A DNA stretch of 64,000 nucleotides from Streptomyces sp. Je 1-79 (GTDB lineage Bacteria; Actinomycetota; Actinomycetes; Streptomycetales; Streptomycetaceae). The stretch is taken from the NCBI RefSeq assembly GCF_025195125.1, contig NZ_JAMGSL010000019.1, positions 1 to 64,000 on the forward strand. Reading direction: 5' to 3'. Of the stretch, positions 32,694 through 42,008 are shown piece after piece; positions within the stretch are counted from its first letter, which is position 1, and each line of letters opens with the position of its first letter. Made by a program: the position numbers and the translations under genes. The notes below the pieces were generated by a model. That model was given only the letters and a program-made list of their open reading frames with translations, did no database searches and was not told where the DNA came from.

Positions 32694-35600
32694 GACTCCA
32701 CGGAGGAGCAGCCGCCGCCCGCGCCACCGGGGGCGGGAGCATCCGTGGAGGAGGCAGGAGTGCCGTATCCGCCACCGCCCGGGGTCCGCAGGACCAGGAC
32801 GTCGTCCGGGCCGACGTCGGTGGTGTCGACCCCGGCGAGGTGCTCGACGGTGCCGTCGGCGCGTCGGACCACGTTCTCCCCGAGGGCCCCGGGCTCCCCG
32901 CCCGCCATGCCGTACGGCGGGACCCGGCGGTGACCGGTCAGCAGGGTCACGGTCATGGGTTCGAGGAAGCGGATCCGGCGTTCCACGCCCTGTCCTCCGT
33001 GCCGCCGGCCGCGGCCGGCGCTGTCCTGCCGTACGGCGAAGGAGTCCACCCGGACCGGATAGCGCCACTCCAGGATCTCGGGGTCGGTGAGCCGGGAGTT
33101 GGTCATGTGGGTCTGGACGGCGTCGGCCCCGTCGAACCCGTCGCCCGCGCCGGAACCGCTCGCCACCGTCTCGTAGTACTGCACGCGCGCGTTGCCGAAG
33201 GTGACGTTGTTCATCGTGCCCGAGCCCTCGGCCTGGACGCCGAGGGCCGCGTAGAGGGCGCCGGTGACCGCCTGGGAGGTCTCCACGTTCCCCGCGACGG
33301 TCGCGGCGGGGTAGGAGGGCGCGAGCATGGAGCCGGGCGGCACACGGACCTCCAAGGGCTCCAGGCAGCCGCTGTTGAGGGGGATGTCGTCGTCGACGAG
33401 GGTGCGGAAGACGTAGAGGACGGCGGCCATGACGACGGAGGTCGGCGCGTTGGCGTTGCCGGCCAGCTGGGGCGAGGTGCCGGTGAAGTCGAGGACGGCG
33501 GAGCGCCGTTCGCGGTCGACGCGGACCGCGACCTGGATGACCGCCCCGCCGTCCGTCGCGTAGCGGTACGAGCCGTCCCGTAGGCCGGCCACGATCCGCC
33601 GTACGGACTCCTCGGCGTTGGCGCGCACGTGCCGCATGTAGGCGTGGACGACGTCGAGGCCGAACTGGTCGACCATGTTGCGCAGTTCCTCGATGCCCTT
33701 CTCGTTGGCGGCGATCTGGGCGCGGAGGTCGGCGAGGTTGGTGTCCGGGTCGCGGGAGGGGTACCGGGCGCCGGCGAGCAGTTCCCGCGTCTCGTCCTCG
33801 CGCAGCCGGCCGTCCCGTACGAGCAGCCAGTTGTCGAAGAGGACGCCCTCCTCGTGGACGGTCTCGCTGAAGGCCGGCATGGAGCCGGGGGTGATGCCAC
33901 CGATCTCGGCGTGGTGTCCCCGGGAGGCGACGAGGAAGAGCAGCCGGTCGCCGGAGTCGGTGAAGACGGGGGTCACCACGGTCACGTCCGGCAGGTGGGT
34001 GCCGCCGTGGTAGGGGTCGTTGATCGCGTAGACGTCGCCGGGGCGCAGGGAGTCGCCGCCGCGCCTCAGCACCTCCTTGATGGACTCGCCCATGGAACCG
34101 AGGTGGACGGGGATGTGGGGCGCGTTGGCGATGAGGTTGCCCTCGGGGTCGAACAGGGCGCAGGAGAAGTCGAGTCGCTCCTTGATGTTGACGGAGTGCG
34201 CGGTGTTCTCCAGGCGGAGGCCCATCTGCTCGGCGATCGCCATGAAGAGGTTGTTGAAGACCTCCAGGAGGACCGGGTCGACGTCGGTGCCGACCGCCAC
34301 GCGCGCGGGGCGGGGTGCCGCGCGGGTCAGGACGAGGTGTCCGCCGTCGCCGGCCGTGGCTTGCCAGCCCGGGTCGACGACGGTGGTGGCGTCGGCCTCG
34401 GCGAGGATCGCGGGGCCCGTGACGGTGTCGCCGGGGCGGAGGTCATCGCGGCGGTGGAGCGGGGTGTCGGCGGCGGTGTGGCCGCTGTACATCCGTACGG
34501 TCGTCCGGGGGGACGGTTCGGCGGTGCGCTCCTCGGAGGACTCCGCCGCCTCGACGACGACGGGCCCATGGGGTCCGGCAAGTCCCACGGCCTCCACGGA
34601 GACGGCCTCGACGACCAGCGGCCGGTCCATGGTGAAGGCGTACCGCGCGCGGTGGACGGCTGTGAACTCCTCCCGCAGCTCCTCGGCGGGGGCAAGCGGC
34701 ACCGGGAGGCTCGCGTCGGTGCCGGCGTAGCGCAGCAGCACGCGCGCGTGGGTGGTGATCGCGGAGTCGGGCAGCCCGTCGTCGCGCAGCTCCTGCCGGG
34801 TGCGCTCGCCGAGTTCGGCGCAGAGCTCCGTCACACGCGCGTGGGTACCCTCCGCGTCGAGTTCGGCCTCGACCGACTGCTCCCGCATGGCGGTGGCGTC
34901 GGCGAGCCCGATGCCGTACGCGGAGAGGACGCCGGCCAGGGGCGGTACGAGGACGGTGTCGACGCCCAGGGCGTCGGCGACGGCGCACGCGTGCTGGCCG
35001 CCCGCGCCCCCGAAGCTCGTGAGCGCGTAGCGGGTGACGTCGTGGCCCCGCTGGACGGAGATCTTCTTGACCGCGTTGGCCATGCTGAGGACGGCGATCT
35101 CCAGGAAGCCGGCGGCGACCTCCTCGGGTGTGCGGCCGCCGCCGATCTCCTCGGCGAGGGCGGTGAACTTCTCCCGTACGACGGTCCCGTCGAGCGGCTG
35201 GTCGCCGTCCGGGCCGAAGACGGCGGGGAAGTGGTCGGGCTGGACGCGGCCGAGCATCACGTTGGCGTCGGTGACGGTCAGCGGGCCGCCGCGGCGGTAG
35301 CAGGCGGGGCCGGGGACGGCGCCCGCGGAGTCGGGGCCGACGCGGTACCGCTGGCCGTCGTAGTGCAGGACGGAGCCGCCGCCCGCCGCAACGGTGTGGA
35401 TGCTCATCATCGGGGCGCGCATCCGGACGCCGGCGACCTGTGTACCCAGTTCACGCTCGAACTCGCCCGCGTAGTGGGACACATCGGTGGACGTGCCGCC
35501 CATGTCGAAACCGATGACCCGGTCGAACCCCGCCTGCCGGGAGGTACGGGCCATGCCGACGACGCCGCCGGCCGGTCCGGACAGGACGGCGTCCTTGCCC

Positions 35601-36352
35601 CTGAAGTGGGCGGCCTCCCGAAGGCCGCCGTTGGACTGCATGAACATCAGCCGGATCCCCGCGAGTTCGCGGGCCACCTCGTCGACGTAACGGCGCAGGA
35701 TCGGGGAGAGATAGGCGTCGACGACGGTGGTGTCGCCGCGGGGCACGAGCTTGATCAGCGGGCTGACCTCGTGGGAGCAGCTGACCTGCGTGAATCCGAG
35801 GGCGCGGGCGCGGTCGGCGATCCGGAGCTCGTGGGCGGGGCGGCGATAGCCGTGCATGAGGACGACGGCGGCGGAGCGGTAGCCGTCGTGGTGGGCGGCG
35901 CGCAACTCCTCGGCCACGGCGTCCTCGTCGAGCGGCCGCACCACCCGCCCCTGGGCGTCGACCCGCTCCGGGACCTCGATGACGCGCTCGTGGACGGCCT
36001 CGGGGAGCACGATGTGGCGGTCGAAGAGCCTCGGCCGGTTCTGGTACGCGATCCGCAGGGCGTCGCGGAAGCCCTCGGTGACGAGGAGGACCGTCGGCTC
36101 GCCGCGCCGCTCCAGGAGGGCGTTGGTGGCGACGGTCGTGCCCATCTTGACGACGGCGACCCGGTCGGCGGGCACCGGCTCGTCGGGGCGGAGCCCGAGG
36201 AGCAGGCGGATCCCGGCGACAGCCGCGTCGTGGGGGCGGCCGGGGTCATGGGAGAGGATCTTGCGGGTGACCAGCCGCCCGTCGGGCCGTCGGCCCACGA
36301 CGTCGGTGAAGGTGCCGCCACGGTCGATCCAGAACTCCCAGCGCCCTGTCAT
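32690..36352 (-). CDS. ATP-dependent 5-oxoprolinase / hydantoinase (HyuA-HyuB fusion)
   Basis: A 1220-aa single-chain enzyme. The N-terminal HyuA half begins WIDRGGTFTDVVGRRPDG and has GFDMGGTSTDVSHY (ASKHA-type nucleotide binding). The C-terminal HyuB half has ANAPHIPVHLGSMGESI and NDPYHGGTHLPDV. The size matches eukaryotic-type 5-oxoprolinase (OPLAH). It hydrolyses 5-oxoproline or a hydantoin using ATP. ATG 36352 overlaps the upstream SGNH stop by 4 bp. It is the last gene of a four-gene coupled operon and sits next to the non-homologous pxpABC. Confidence 0.9.
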   Translation of the reverse strand: MTGRWEFWIDRGGTFTDVVGRRPDGRLVTRKILSHDPGRPHDAAVAGIRLLLGLRPDEPVPADRVAVVKMGTTVATNALLERRGEPTVLLVTEGFRDALRIAYQNRPRLFDRHIVLPEAVHERVIEVPERVDAQGRVVRPLDEDAVAEELRAAHHDGYRSAAVVLMHGYRRPAHELRIADRARALGFTQVSCSHEVSPLIKLVPRGDTTVVDAYLSPILRRYVDEVARELAGIRLMFMQSNGGLREAAHFRGKDAVLSGPAGGVVGMARTSRQAGFDRVIGFDMGGTSTDVSHYAGEFERELGTQVAGVRMRAPMMSIHTVAAGGGSVLHYDGQRYRVGPDSAGAVPGPACYRRGGPLTVTDANVMLGRVQPDHFPAVFGPDGDQPLDGTVVREKFTALAEEIGGGRTPEEVAAGFLEIAVLSMANAVKKISVQRGHDVTRYALTSFGGAGGQHACAVADALGVDTVLVPPLAGVLSAYGIGLADATAMREQSVEAELDAEGTHARVTELCAELGERTRQELRDDGLPDSAITTHARVLLRYAGTDASLPVPLAPAEELREEFTAVHRARYAFTMDRPLVVEAVSVEAVGLAGPHGPVVVEAAESSEERTAEPSPRTTVRMYSGHTAADTPLHRRDDLRPGDTVTGPAILAEADATTVVDPGWQATAGDGGHLVLTRAAPRPARVAVGTDVDPVLLEVFNNLFMAIAEQMGLRLENTAHSVNIKERLDFSCALFDPEGNLIANAPHIPVHLGSMGESIKEVLRRGGDSLRPGDVYAINDPYHGGTHLPDVTVVTPVFTDSGDRLLFLVASRGHHAEIGGITPGSMPAFSETVHEEGVLFDNWLLVRDGRLREDETRELLAGARYPSRDPDTNLADLRAQIAANEKGIEELRNMVDQFGLDVVHAYMRHVRANAEESVRRIVAGLRDGSYRYATDGGAVIQVAVRVDRERRSAVLDFTGTSPQLAGNANAPTSVVMAAVLYVFRTLVDDDIPLNSGCLEPLEVRVPPGSMLAPSYPAATVAGNVETSQAVTGALYAALGVQAEGSGTMNNVTFGNARVQYYETVASGSGAGDGFDGADAVQTHMTNSRLTDPEILEWRYPVRVDSFAVRQDSAGRGRRHGGQGVERRIRFLEPMTVTLLTGHRRVPPYGMAGGEPGALGENVVRRADGTVEHLAGVDTTDVGPDDVLVLRTPGGGGYGTPASSTDAPAPGGAGGGCSSVES

Positions 36353-37575
36353 TCCCCCATTGTGGCCACCGGAAGGTCCAGGGACACGGCCGCGAGCGCG
36401 GCGGTCAGGGCGTGTTCCGCCCGTCGGTCCAGCCGGGCGTCGGTCCCGCCTGCCCAGTGCCGCAGCTCGGCGCCGGCCAGGTGGAGCAGCTGGGGCAGCA
36501 GGTCGTGGCAGCGCCGGAGCACCCAGCCGGTGCCTGCGGTGGCTAGCCAGAGGACCGCCTCCGTGCGGGTGGGCGGCGGCTGCTCGGGGTCGGGCGAGGG
36601 CGGGGTGCCGTGGGCGAGGCCCCGGGCGGCCAGGAGGGCGTGGAACCGTGCGGCGATCGCCCGGTGACCGCGCTCGCCGGGGTGGAGCCGGTCCGCGCTC
36701 CACAGGGACCGGTCGTCGGTCCAGGTGCTGTCCGCGAGATGGAGATGGACGGTGTCGTAGCGCGCGGAGAGCGCGTGGACGAGGGCGTTGACGGCCTTCT
36801 GGCGCCGGGCGAGCGGGCGGGCGAGCGGTGGGGGGAGCCCGAGCATCCGGCCGGGGTCGGGCAGGCAGGCCGTGAGGAGTACGGACCCGGTCGCGGTGAG
36901 GTCCGCGCACACCCGGTCGAGGCGTCCGGCGAGCTGCGCGATGTCGAAGGTGTGGCGGAGCGTGTCGTTGACGCCGACGACGACGGAGGCGAGGTGGGGA
37001 CGGAACGCCACCGCCTCCGGGGCCTGCCCCTCGGCCACCTCCCGGCTCTGGGCGCCGCTGACGGCCAGGTTACGGAACTCGACCCGCCGGCCGGGGCCCG
37101 CGAGCCCCTCGGCGAGCAGGGCGGCCCAGCCGCGCCAGGCGCCGTCGACTCGATCGCCGACGCCCTCGCTGAGGGAGTCCCCGAGGACGGCGAACCGCAG
37201 CGCCGCCGCCTCGACCGCGCCCTGCGCCCGACCGCCCCCTCCGTCGGCGACCGGCGCCGGTGCCCCCGCGTCGGAACCCGTACGCGGGGCGGGGAACACG
37301 TCCACGCGCGCGTGAAGGGGCACGGCGGGGGACGGAGCCCATAGGGGCGCGGCCGGGGACGGAGCCCGCGCAGGGCCCACGGGGACGGGCTCGGCCGTGT
37401 CCGGCGTCCGGGCGGTGACCTCCTGTTCGGGCGGGCAGGCCCGTGCTGCGGGGGTGTCCGACCCGGGCGGGCAGGTCCATACGGCGGTGGTGTCCGACCC
37501 GGGCGGGGAGGTCCGTACGGCGGCGGTCTCCGGCGGTTTCGGGCTGTCCGTAGTCGGCGGGGCCGTCGTGGTCAT
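36349..37575 (-). CDS. SGNH/GDSL hydrolase with Pro-rich N-terminal extension
   Basis: A 408-aa protein. Residues 1-115 are Pro/Ala/Thr-rich and probably disordered. A GDSL-type domain follows, with FAVLGDSLSEGVGD (nucleophile Ser), a block III GVNDT, and DRLHPGERGHRAIA (Asp-His). It should hydrolyse an ester; the substrate is unknown. No signal peptide is clear. It overlaps the glycosyltransferase upstream and the oxoprolinase downstream by 4 bp each, so all are co-translated. Confidence 0.85.
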   Translation of the reverse strand: MTTTAPPTTDSPKPPETAAVRTSPPGSDTTAVWTCPPGSDTPAARACPPEQEVTARTPDTAEPVPVGPARAPSPAAPLWAPSPAVPLHARVDVFPAPRTGSDAGAPAPVADGGGGRAQGAVEAAALRFAVLGDSLSEGVGDRVDGAWRGWAALLAEGLAGPGRRVEFRNLAVSGAQSREVAEGQAPEAVAFRPHLASVVVGVNDTLRHTFDIAQLAGRLDRVCADLTATGSVLLTACLPDPGRMLGLPPPLARPLARRQKAVNALVHALSARYDTVHLHLADSTWTDDRSLWSADRLHPGERGHRAIAARFHALLAARGLAHGTPPSPDPEQPPPTRTEAVLWLATAGTGWVLRRCHDLLPQLLHLAGAELRHWAGGTDARLDRRAEHALTAALAAVSLDLPVATMGE

Positions 37576-38750
37576 GCCCGTACCCCCTGCGGCGGGACGA
37601 GGATTGTGGTCGGGGCCGCGTCGTGGGCCTGGAGAAAGGCGGCGACGGACCGGCCCCAGCCGAAGAGTTCGGCACGCGCGCGTGCCGCCGCGCGGCGGGT
37701 CGGCTCCGGACGGTCGAGCAGGGACCGGATGGCCTGCGCGAAGGCGGACGGGTCGTCCGGGGCGCAGGCCCCCGCGTCGCCGATGACCTCGGGGAGCGCG
37801 GAGGAGGCGCTGGCGACGACCGGGGTGCCGCAGGCGAGGGCCTCAAGGGCCGACAGGCCGAAGGTCTCGGCGGGCCCGGGGGCCAGGCACAGGTCGGCCG
37901 CGGCCTGGAGGTCGGCCAGGGCCTCACGGTCGGCGACGTGCCCCAGGAAGCGCACCGGGAGCCGTTCCTCCCGCGCCCGCCGCTCCAGGGCGCCCCGCAG
38001 CGGCCCGTCGCCCGCCACGGCGAGCGCGGCCCGCACCCCCTGGCCGCGCAGGTGCGCGAGGGCGTCCAGGGCGGTCCCGGGCCTCTTCTCCACCGAGAGC
38101 CGCGAGCACATCAGCAGCAGTACCCGCTCACCGTCCGCGTGCTCGGCCCGCAGGACGGTGCTGCGCCGTCCCGGCCGGCAGCGGTCCAGGTCCACGCCGA
38201 GCGGCGCGCGCAGGACGTTGCGGGCCCCGATCCGTACGAACTCCCGCTCCGCCCACTCGGTCGTGCAGACGATCCGCGCATACGCCCACGCCGTACGGCG
38301 GTTGAGCCGGTCGGCGGCGCGGGCAGCGGCGGCCGGGGGCACGCCCCAGGTCCGCAGGACGCCGTCGGCGGTCTCGTGGGAGACCATCACCGAGGGCACC
38401 CTGGCCCGTCGCGCCCACTCGCCCGTCCAGCGCAGGGTCGTGCGGTCGGAGACCTCGATACGGTCCGGGGCGAGCTCCTCCAGGATCCGGCGGACGCGGC
38501 GCCGGTCGGCGAGGACGCGGTAGCTGCCGGTGCCGGGCAGGACCGGGCCGGGGAGGGTGATGACCCGCCCCTGGTCGGTGACCTCGTCGCTCTCCTCCTC
38601 GCCGGGGACGATCAGGACGGGCTCGTGCCCTGCGGCCAGGTAACCGCGGCCGAGCTGTTCGAGGGCGGTGCGCAGGCCGCCCGAGGTGGGGGTGACGAAG
38701 TTGGCGAGCCGGACGATCCGCAGCGGCCCGGATATGGCGGGACCTCTCAT
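37572..38750 (-). CDS. Glycosyltransferase family 4 (first of pair)
   Basis: A 392-aa GT-B protein. The N-terminal domain has FVTPTSGGLRTALEQLGRGYLAAGHE; the C-terminal nucleotide-sugar domain has CSRLSVEKRPGTALDAL and PAETFGLSALEALACGTPVVAS (the EX7E motif). It probably transfers a hexose, perhaps mannose, to a lipid or polymer. It is coupled by ATGA overlaps to another GT4 and to the SGNH hydrolase. Confidence 0.87.
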   Translation of the reverse strand: MRGPAISGPLRIVRLANFVTPTSGGLRTALEQLGRGYLAAGHEPVLIVPGEEESDEVTDQGRVITLPGPVLPGTGSYRVLADRRRVRRILEELAPDRIEVSDRTTLRWTGEWARRARVPSVMVSHETADGVLRTWGVPPAAAARAADRLNRRTAWAYARIVCTTEWAEREFVRIGARNVLRAPLGVDLDRCRPGRRSTVLRAEHADGERVLLLMCSRLSVEKRPGTALDALAHLRGQGVRAALAVAGDGPLRGALERRAREERLPVRFLGHVADREALADLQAAADLCLAPGPAETFGLSALEALACGTPVVASASSALPEVIGDAGACAPDDPSAFAQAIRSLLDRPEPTRRAAARARAELFGWGRSVAAFLQAHDAAPTTILVPPQGVRA

Positions 38751-39874
38751 GCCGCCACCGCCGTCCGCTCGCGCAGGACCTCCAGGTAGTGCCCGATCAG
38801 TTCGTCGCCGACGGCCTCCCAGGTCCGGCCCTCGACGGCGGTACGGCCGGCCCGTCCGTAGGCGGCGCGCAGGGCCGGCGCCTCGGCGAGGGAGGCCACG
38901 GCGTCCCGTAGCGCGGTGGGATCGTCCGGCGGGACGAGGAGACCGGTCCTGCGGTGGTCGACTAGGTCCAGCGGCCCGCCGGCGGCCGGGGCGACGACCG
39001 GGATTCCGCTCGCCATCGCCTCCTGCACGGTCTGGCAGAAGGTCTCGTACGGGCCGGTGTGCGCGAACACGTCCAGCGAGGCGAAGATCCTCGCCAGGTC
39101 GTCGCCCGTGCGGCGGCCGAGGAACCGGGCGCCGGGGAGTGCGGTGCGGAGGGCCGGCTCGCTGGGCCCGTCGCCGACGACCACCACCCGTACGCCGGGC
39201 AGGCCGCAGACCCCGGAAAGCAGCTCGACCCGCTTCTCCGGGGCGAGACGGCCGATGTAGCCGACGAGGAGTTCGCCGCCGGGGGCGAGCTCGCGGCGCA
39301 GGGCGTCGTCGCGCAGGTCGGGGCGGAAGCGGACGGTGTCGACGCCGCGCCGCCAGAGCCGTACGCGGCCGATGCCGTGCGTCTCCAGGTCGCGCGCGGC
39401 GGCGGTGGACGGGGCGAGGGTGCGGTCGGCGGCGCCGTGGACGGCCCGCAGCCGGCGCCAGGCGGCGCCCTCCCCGGTGCCCATGTAGGTGCGGGCGTAG
39501 CCGGCGAGGTCGGTCTGGTAGACGGCGACGGCGGGCAGTCCGAGGCGGGTCGCGGCCGCCATGCCGCGTACGCCGAGCACGAAGGGGCCGGCCAGGTGCA
39601 CGACGTCGGCCCGGTGGGCGGCGATGGCCGCGGCGAGGCGCCGGCTGGGGAGGGCGACGCGTACCTGGGGGTAGCCGGGCAGAGGCAGGGACGGTACGCG
39701 CACGACCGGGCAGGGCGCGTCGGCGTCCGGGTCGTCGGTGGCTCCGGCCACGGCGGGGGCGACGACGAGCGGGTCATGGCCTCGGCGGACGAGGTGGCGC
39801 GCGGTCTGCAGGGCGCAGTGCGCCACACCATTGACATCGGGAGGGAAGGATTCGGTGACGATGACGACACGCAT
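38747..39874 (-). CDS. Glycosyltransferase family 4 (MgtA/PimB-like)
   Basis: A 375-aa GT-B enzyme with a glycine-poor N-terminal VTESFPPDVNGVAHCALQ, YIGRLAPEKRVELLSGV and GPYETFCQTVQEAMASGIPVVAPAAGG (EX7E-type). Close relatives are GDP-mannose-dependent alpha-mannosyltransferases acting on glycolipids. It is first in the coupled four-gene operon. ATG 39874 has only a weak ribosome-binding site. The upstream 39875-40349 stretch holds no gene but a duplicated hairpin. Confidence 0.87.
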   Translation of the reverse strand: MRVVIVTESFPPDVNGVAHCALQTARHLVRRGHDPLVVAPAVAGATDDPDADAPCPVVRVPSLPLPGYPQVRVALPSRRLAAAIAAHRADVVHLAGPFVLGVRGMAAATRLGLPAVAVYQTDLAGYARTYMGTGEGAAWRRLRAVHGAADRTLAPSTAAARDLETHGIGRVRLWRRGVDTVRFRPDLRDDALRRELAPGGELLVGYIGRLAPEKRVELLSGVCGLPGVRVVVVGDGPSEPALRTALPGARFLGRRTGDDLARIFASLDVFAHTGPYETFCQTVQEAMASGIPVVAPAAGGPLDLVDHRRTGLLVPPDDPTALRDAVASLAEAPALRAAYGRAGRTAVEGRTWEAVGDELIGHYLEVLRERTAVAA

Positions 39875-40121
39875 ACCCGTGTTGTCGTCGCGCCCGGCGT
39901 GTTCCCGCCGACGGGCGTCTGGACACCCGGGGAACGTCCCATGAGCGTTTGCCTCTCGGCCACGGCCCGCCCCGGGAAGCCCTGGAGAGCCGAGGCGTCC
40001 GTCCCGAAGGCCGTGGCCTCCGCCCGGAGGCCCGTCGGCCCTCCGAGCCCGGGAAGCGGTGACGTCCGCCCGGGAACCGTAGCGTCCGCCCGGAGGGCCG
40101 CCGACGCTCCTGCCCGAAGGG

Positions 40122-40241
40122 GGGTGCCGTCGGCGCTCCGGCTTCGGCCGGCAGCGCCGACGGCTATGGCCACCCCTGGGGTGGGTGCCGTCGGCGCTCC
40201 GGCTTCGGCCGGCAGCGCCGACGGCTATGGCCACCCCTGGG
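40122..40241. repeat. Perfectly duplicated 61-bp unit with hairpin
   Basis: The unit starting GGGTGCCGTCGGCGC at 40122 recurs at 40183. Each copy folds: GCCGTCGGCGCT pairs with AGCGCCGACGGC, and CCGGC-TTCG-GCCGG caps the stem with a TTCG tetraloop. It lies downstream of the HEAT-repeat gene, so it may be a doubled terminator. Flanking DNA (39875-40121, 40242-40349) is GC-rich and non-coding as far as I can see. Confidence 0.85.
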
Positions 40242-40349
40242 GCGACCGGCGCCGAGGAGGCCCGGGGGGCCGACGGCCAGGGCGCCCCCGCCGCCGACGG
40301 TCCATCCAGCCGGGGCGACCGCGCCGCCGACCGTCCGTCGGCGGCAGGA

Positions 40350-41765
40350 TCAGACCTGTAGGTCCGGGCCTATCCGGTTGCGTACCGCCGTCTGGACCTC
40401 GGCCTCCTCGGCCGGGTCGACGGCCAGCCGCCGCAGTCGCTCCGCGACGCGGACGTCGCCGGTCTCGGCGTGCTGGGCCGCCACCTCGCGGGTGGTCTCC
40501 TCGCAGTCCCAGAGGCATTCGACGGCGAAGCCCGTCGGAAAGGTCGGGTCGGTGGCCGCGAGGGCGCGGGCGGTTCGGCCGCGGAGCTGGGAGGAGGCGG
40601 TCTCCCGGTAGACGTGGCGCAGTACGGGTGCGGCGCAGGCGATGCCGAGGCGTCCGGCGCCGTCGACCAGGGTGTAGAGGGCGGTCGCGTCGGGGCCCGC
40701 GGACCGGACGGTCTCGCGCAGGGCGCCGAGGACGAGCGTGGCGTCCTGGGCCCCGCCCCGGCAGGCGAGGACACCCGCGGCGGCGGCACCGAGCGCGTCG
40801 GGCCGGTGGACCCAGCCACGGGCACGGTCGACGGCGGGCTCCCCGCACATCCGCTCGAAGGCGGCGACGGCGGCCTCGGCGACGGTACGGGAGTCGCTGC
40901 CCGCCGCGGCCTCGATCAGGTCGAGGACGGCGGGGTCCCGTGACTCGGCGAGGTAGTGCAGGGCGGCGCAGCGCGCGCCGTCGGGGCCGCTGCGGGCGGC
41001 CTCGACGATCAGCGGCCGGTCCTCGGGGCCGGCGACGGCGGTGAGGCAGCGGGCGGCGGGCCCGTGCAGCACGGTGCCGCGCTCCAGGCCCTCCTGGGCC
41101 CAGTCGAAGACCGCCTGGACGCTCCAGCCGGGGCGGGGTCCGCTCGGCCGCATCTGGCGCTGCCAGCGGTCGAAGGAGCCACGTTCCTGGGCGGCCCTGA
41201 CCCGGGCGCCGACGGCCTCCCGGCGGTCCTCGGCCCACAGCCGCCACGGCCGGGGCTCGAAGGCGTCCCGTACGGCGCTCGCCAGCTCGGCGTCGCCCTC
41301 CGCGCCGGCCGGGAAGCGGTCGAGGACGGGGAGGGCGATCGAGCGCAGCCCCGCGTCGTCGTCGCGCAGCGCGAGCTCGTCGAGGGCCCACGCCCAGTTG
41401 GTGCCGGTCGCGGCGTACCGCCGGAGCAGCGTCAGGGCGTCCTGACGGCCGTACGAGGCCAGGTGTCCGAGGACGGCGAGCGCGAGCCCGGTCCGGTTCT
41501 CCTCGGTGTCGAAGAGGTCCTCGGCCCCGAAGAGGTGGGCCTCGATCTCCCCGAGCCCGCCGTGCAGGTCGAGGTAGAGCCGGGCGTAGTAGAGGGAGCG
41601 GTTCTCGACCTGCCAGTCGTGGCGGGGGTCGCTGAGAACGCAGTGGTTCAGGGCCGCGAGGGCCTCGGCGCGGGGCGCGGCGAGCGCGTGCAGGGTGCCG
41701 TCGCCGCGGCCCCTCTGCAGCAGACCGAGCAGGGTGCCGCTCGGCGCTATGACTGGTTCGAACAT
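40350..41765 (-). CDS. HEAT-repeat / alpha-solenoid protein
   Basis: A 471-aa soluble helical protein. The C-terminal half has HEAT-like repeats (ARCAALHYLAESRDPAVLDLIEAAA, ALYTLVDGAGRLGIACAAPVLRHVY). No catalytic motif is seen, so a protein-protein interaction role is likely. GTGAGGCG lies before ATG 41765. It stands alone, followed by the doubled hairpin. The 240 bp upstream (41766-42008) is relatively AT-rich with no supported gene. Confidence 0.82.
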   Translation of the reverse strand: MFEPVIAPSGTLLGLLQRGRGDGTLHALAAPRAEALAALNHCVLSDPRHDWQVENRSLYYARLYLDLHGGLGEIEAHLFGAEDLFDTEENRTGLALAVLGHLASYGRQDALTLLRRYAATGTNWAWALDELALRDDDAGLRSIALPVLDRFPAGAEGDAELASAVRDAFEPRPWRLWAEDRREAVGARVRAAQERGSFDRWQRQMRPSGPRPGWSVQAVFDWAQEGLERGTVLHGPAARCLTAVAGPEDRPLIVEAARSGPDGARCAALHYLAESRDPAVLDLIEAAAGSDSRTVAEAAVAAFERMCGEPAVDRARGWVHRPDALGAAAAGVLACRGGAQDATLVLGALRETVRSAGPDATALYTLVDGAGRLGIACAAPVLRHVYRETASSQLRGRTARALAATDPTFPTGFAVECLWDCEETTREVAAQHAETGDVRVAERLRRLAVDPAEEAEVQTAVRNRIGPDLQV

Positions 41766-42008
41766 GGAAGACGCCTCACATCAAGCTGTCGACACGACCG
41801 GGGAGTACCGGGGAGTGGTGATCGCCTATGCCGCGCAGCAACATGTAGGGCCGCCCGTCGTCCTTTGCTTGGTGTTGACCATCTTCCTCTGCCTCTCGTC
41901 GGTGGCCCGTTGCGGGCCCGACGTCATGATGACCCAGCCATTTCGCCACCGCGACCACATTTACGACACCGCTCTCACCTGGGGTTCAACGCCCGTTCAC
42001 CTGGATCT

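Noticed and set aside
33629..36667. A plus-strand open frame of over 1000 codons
   Set aside because: It is antisense to the oxoprolinase gene, whose signatures are clear; its protein is low-complexity Gly/Glu/Val-rich, typical of high-GC shadow frames.
41776..41958. Short minus-strand frame in the HEAT-ankyrin gap
   Set aside because: No ribosome-binding site, no similarity that I can see, and it lies in promoter-like DNA.
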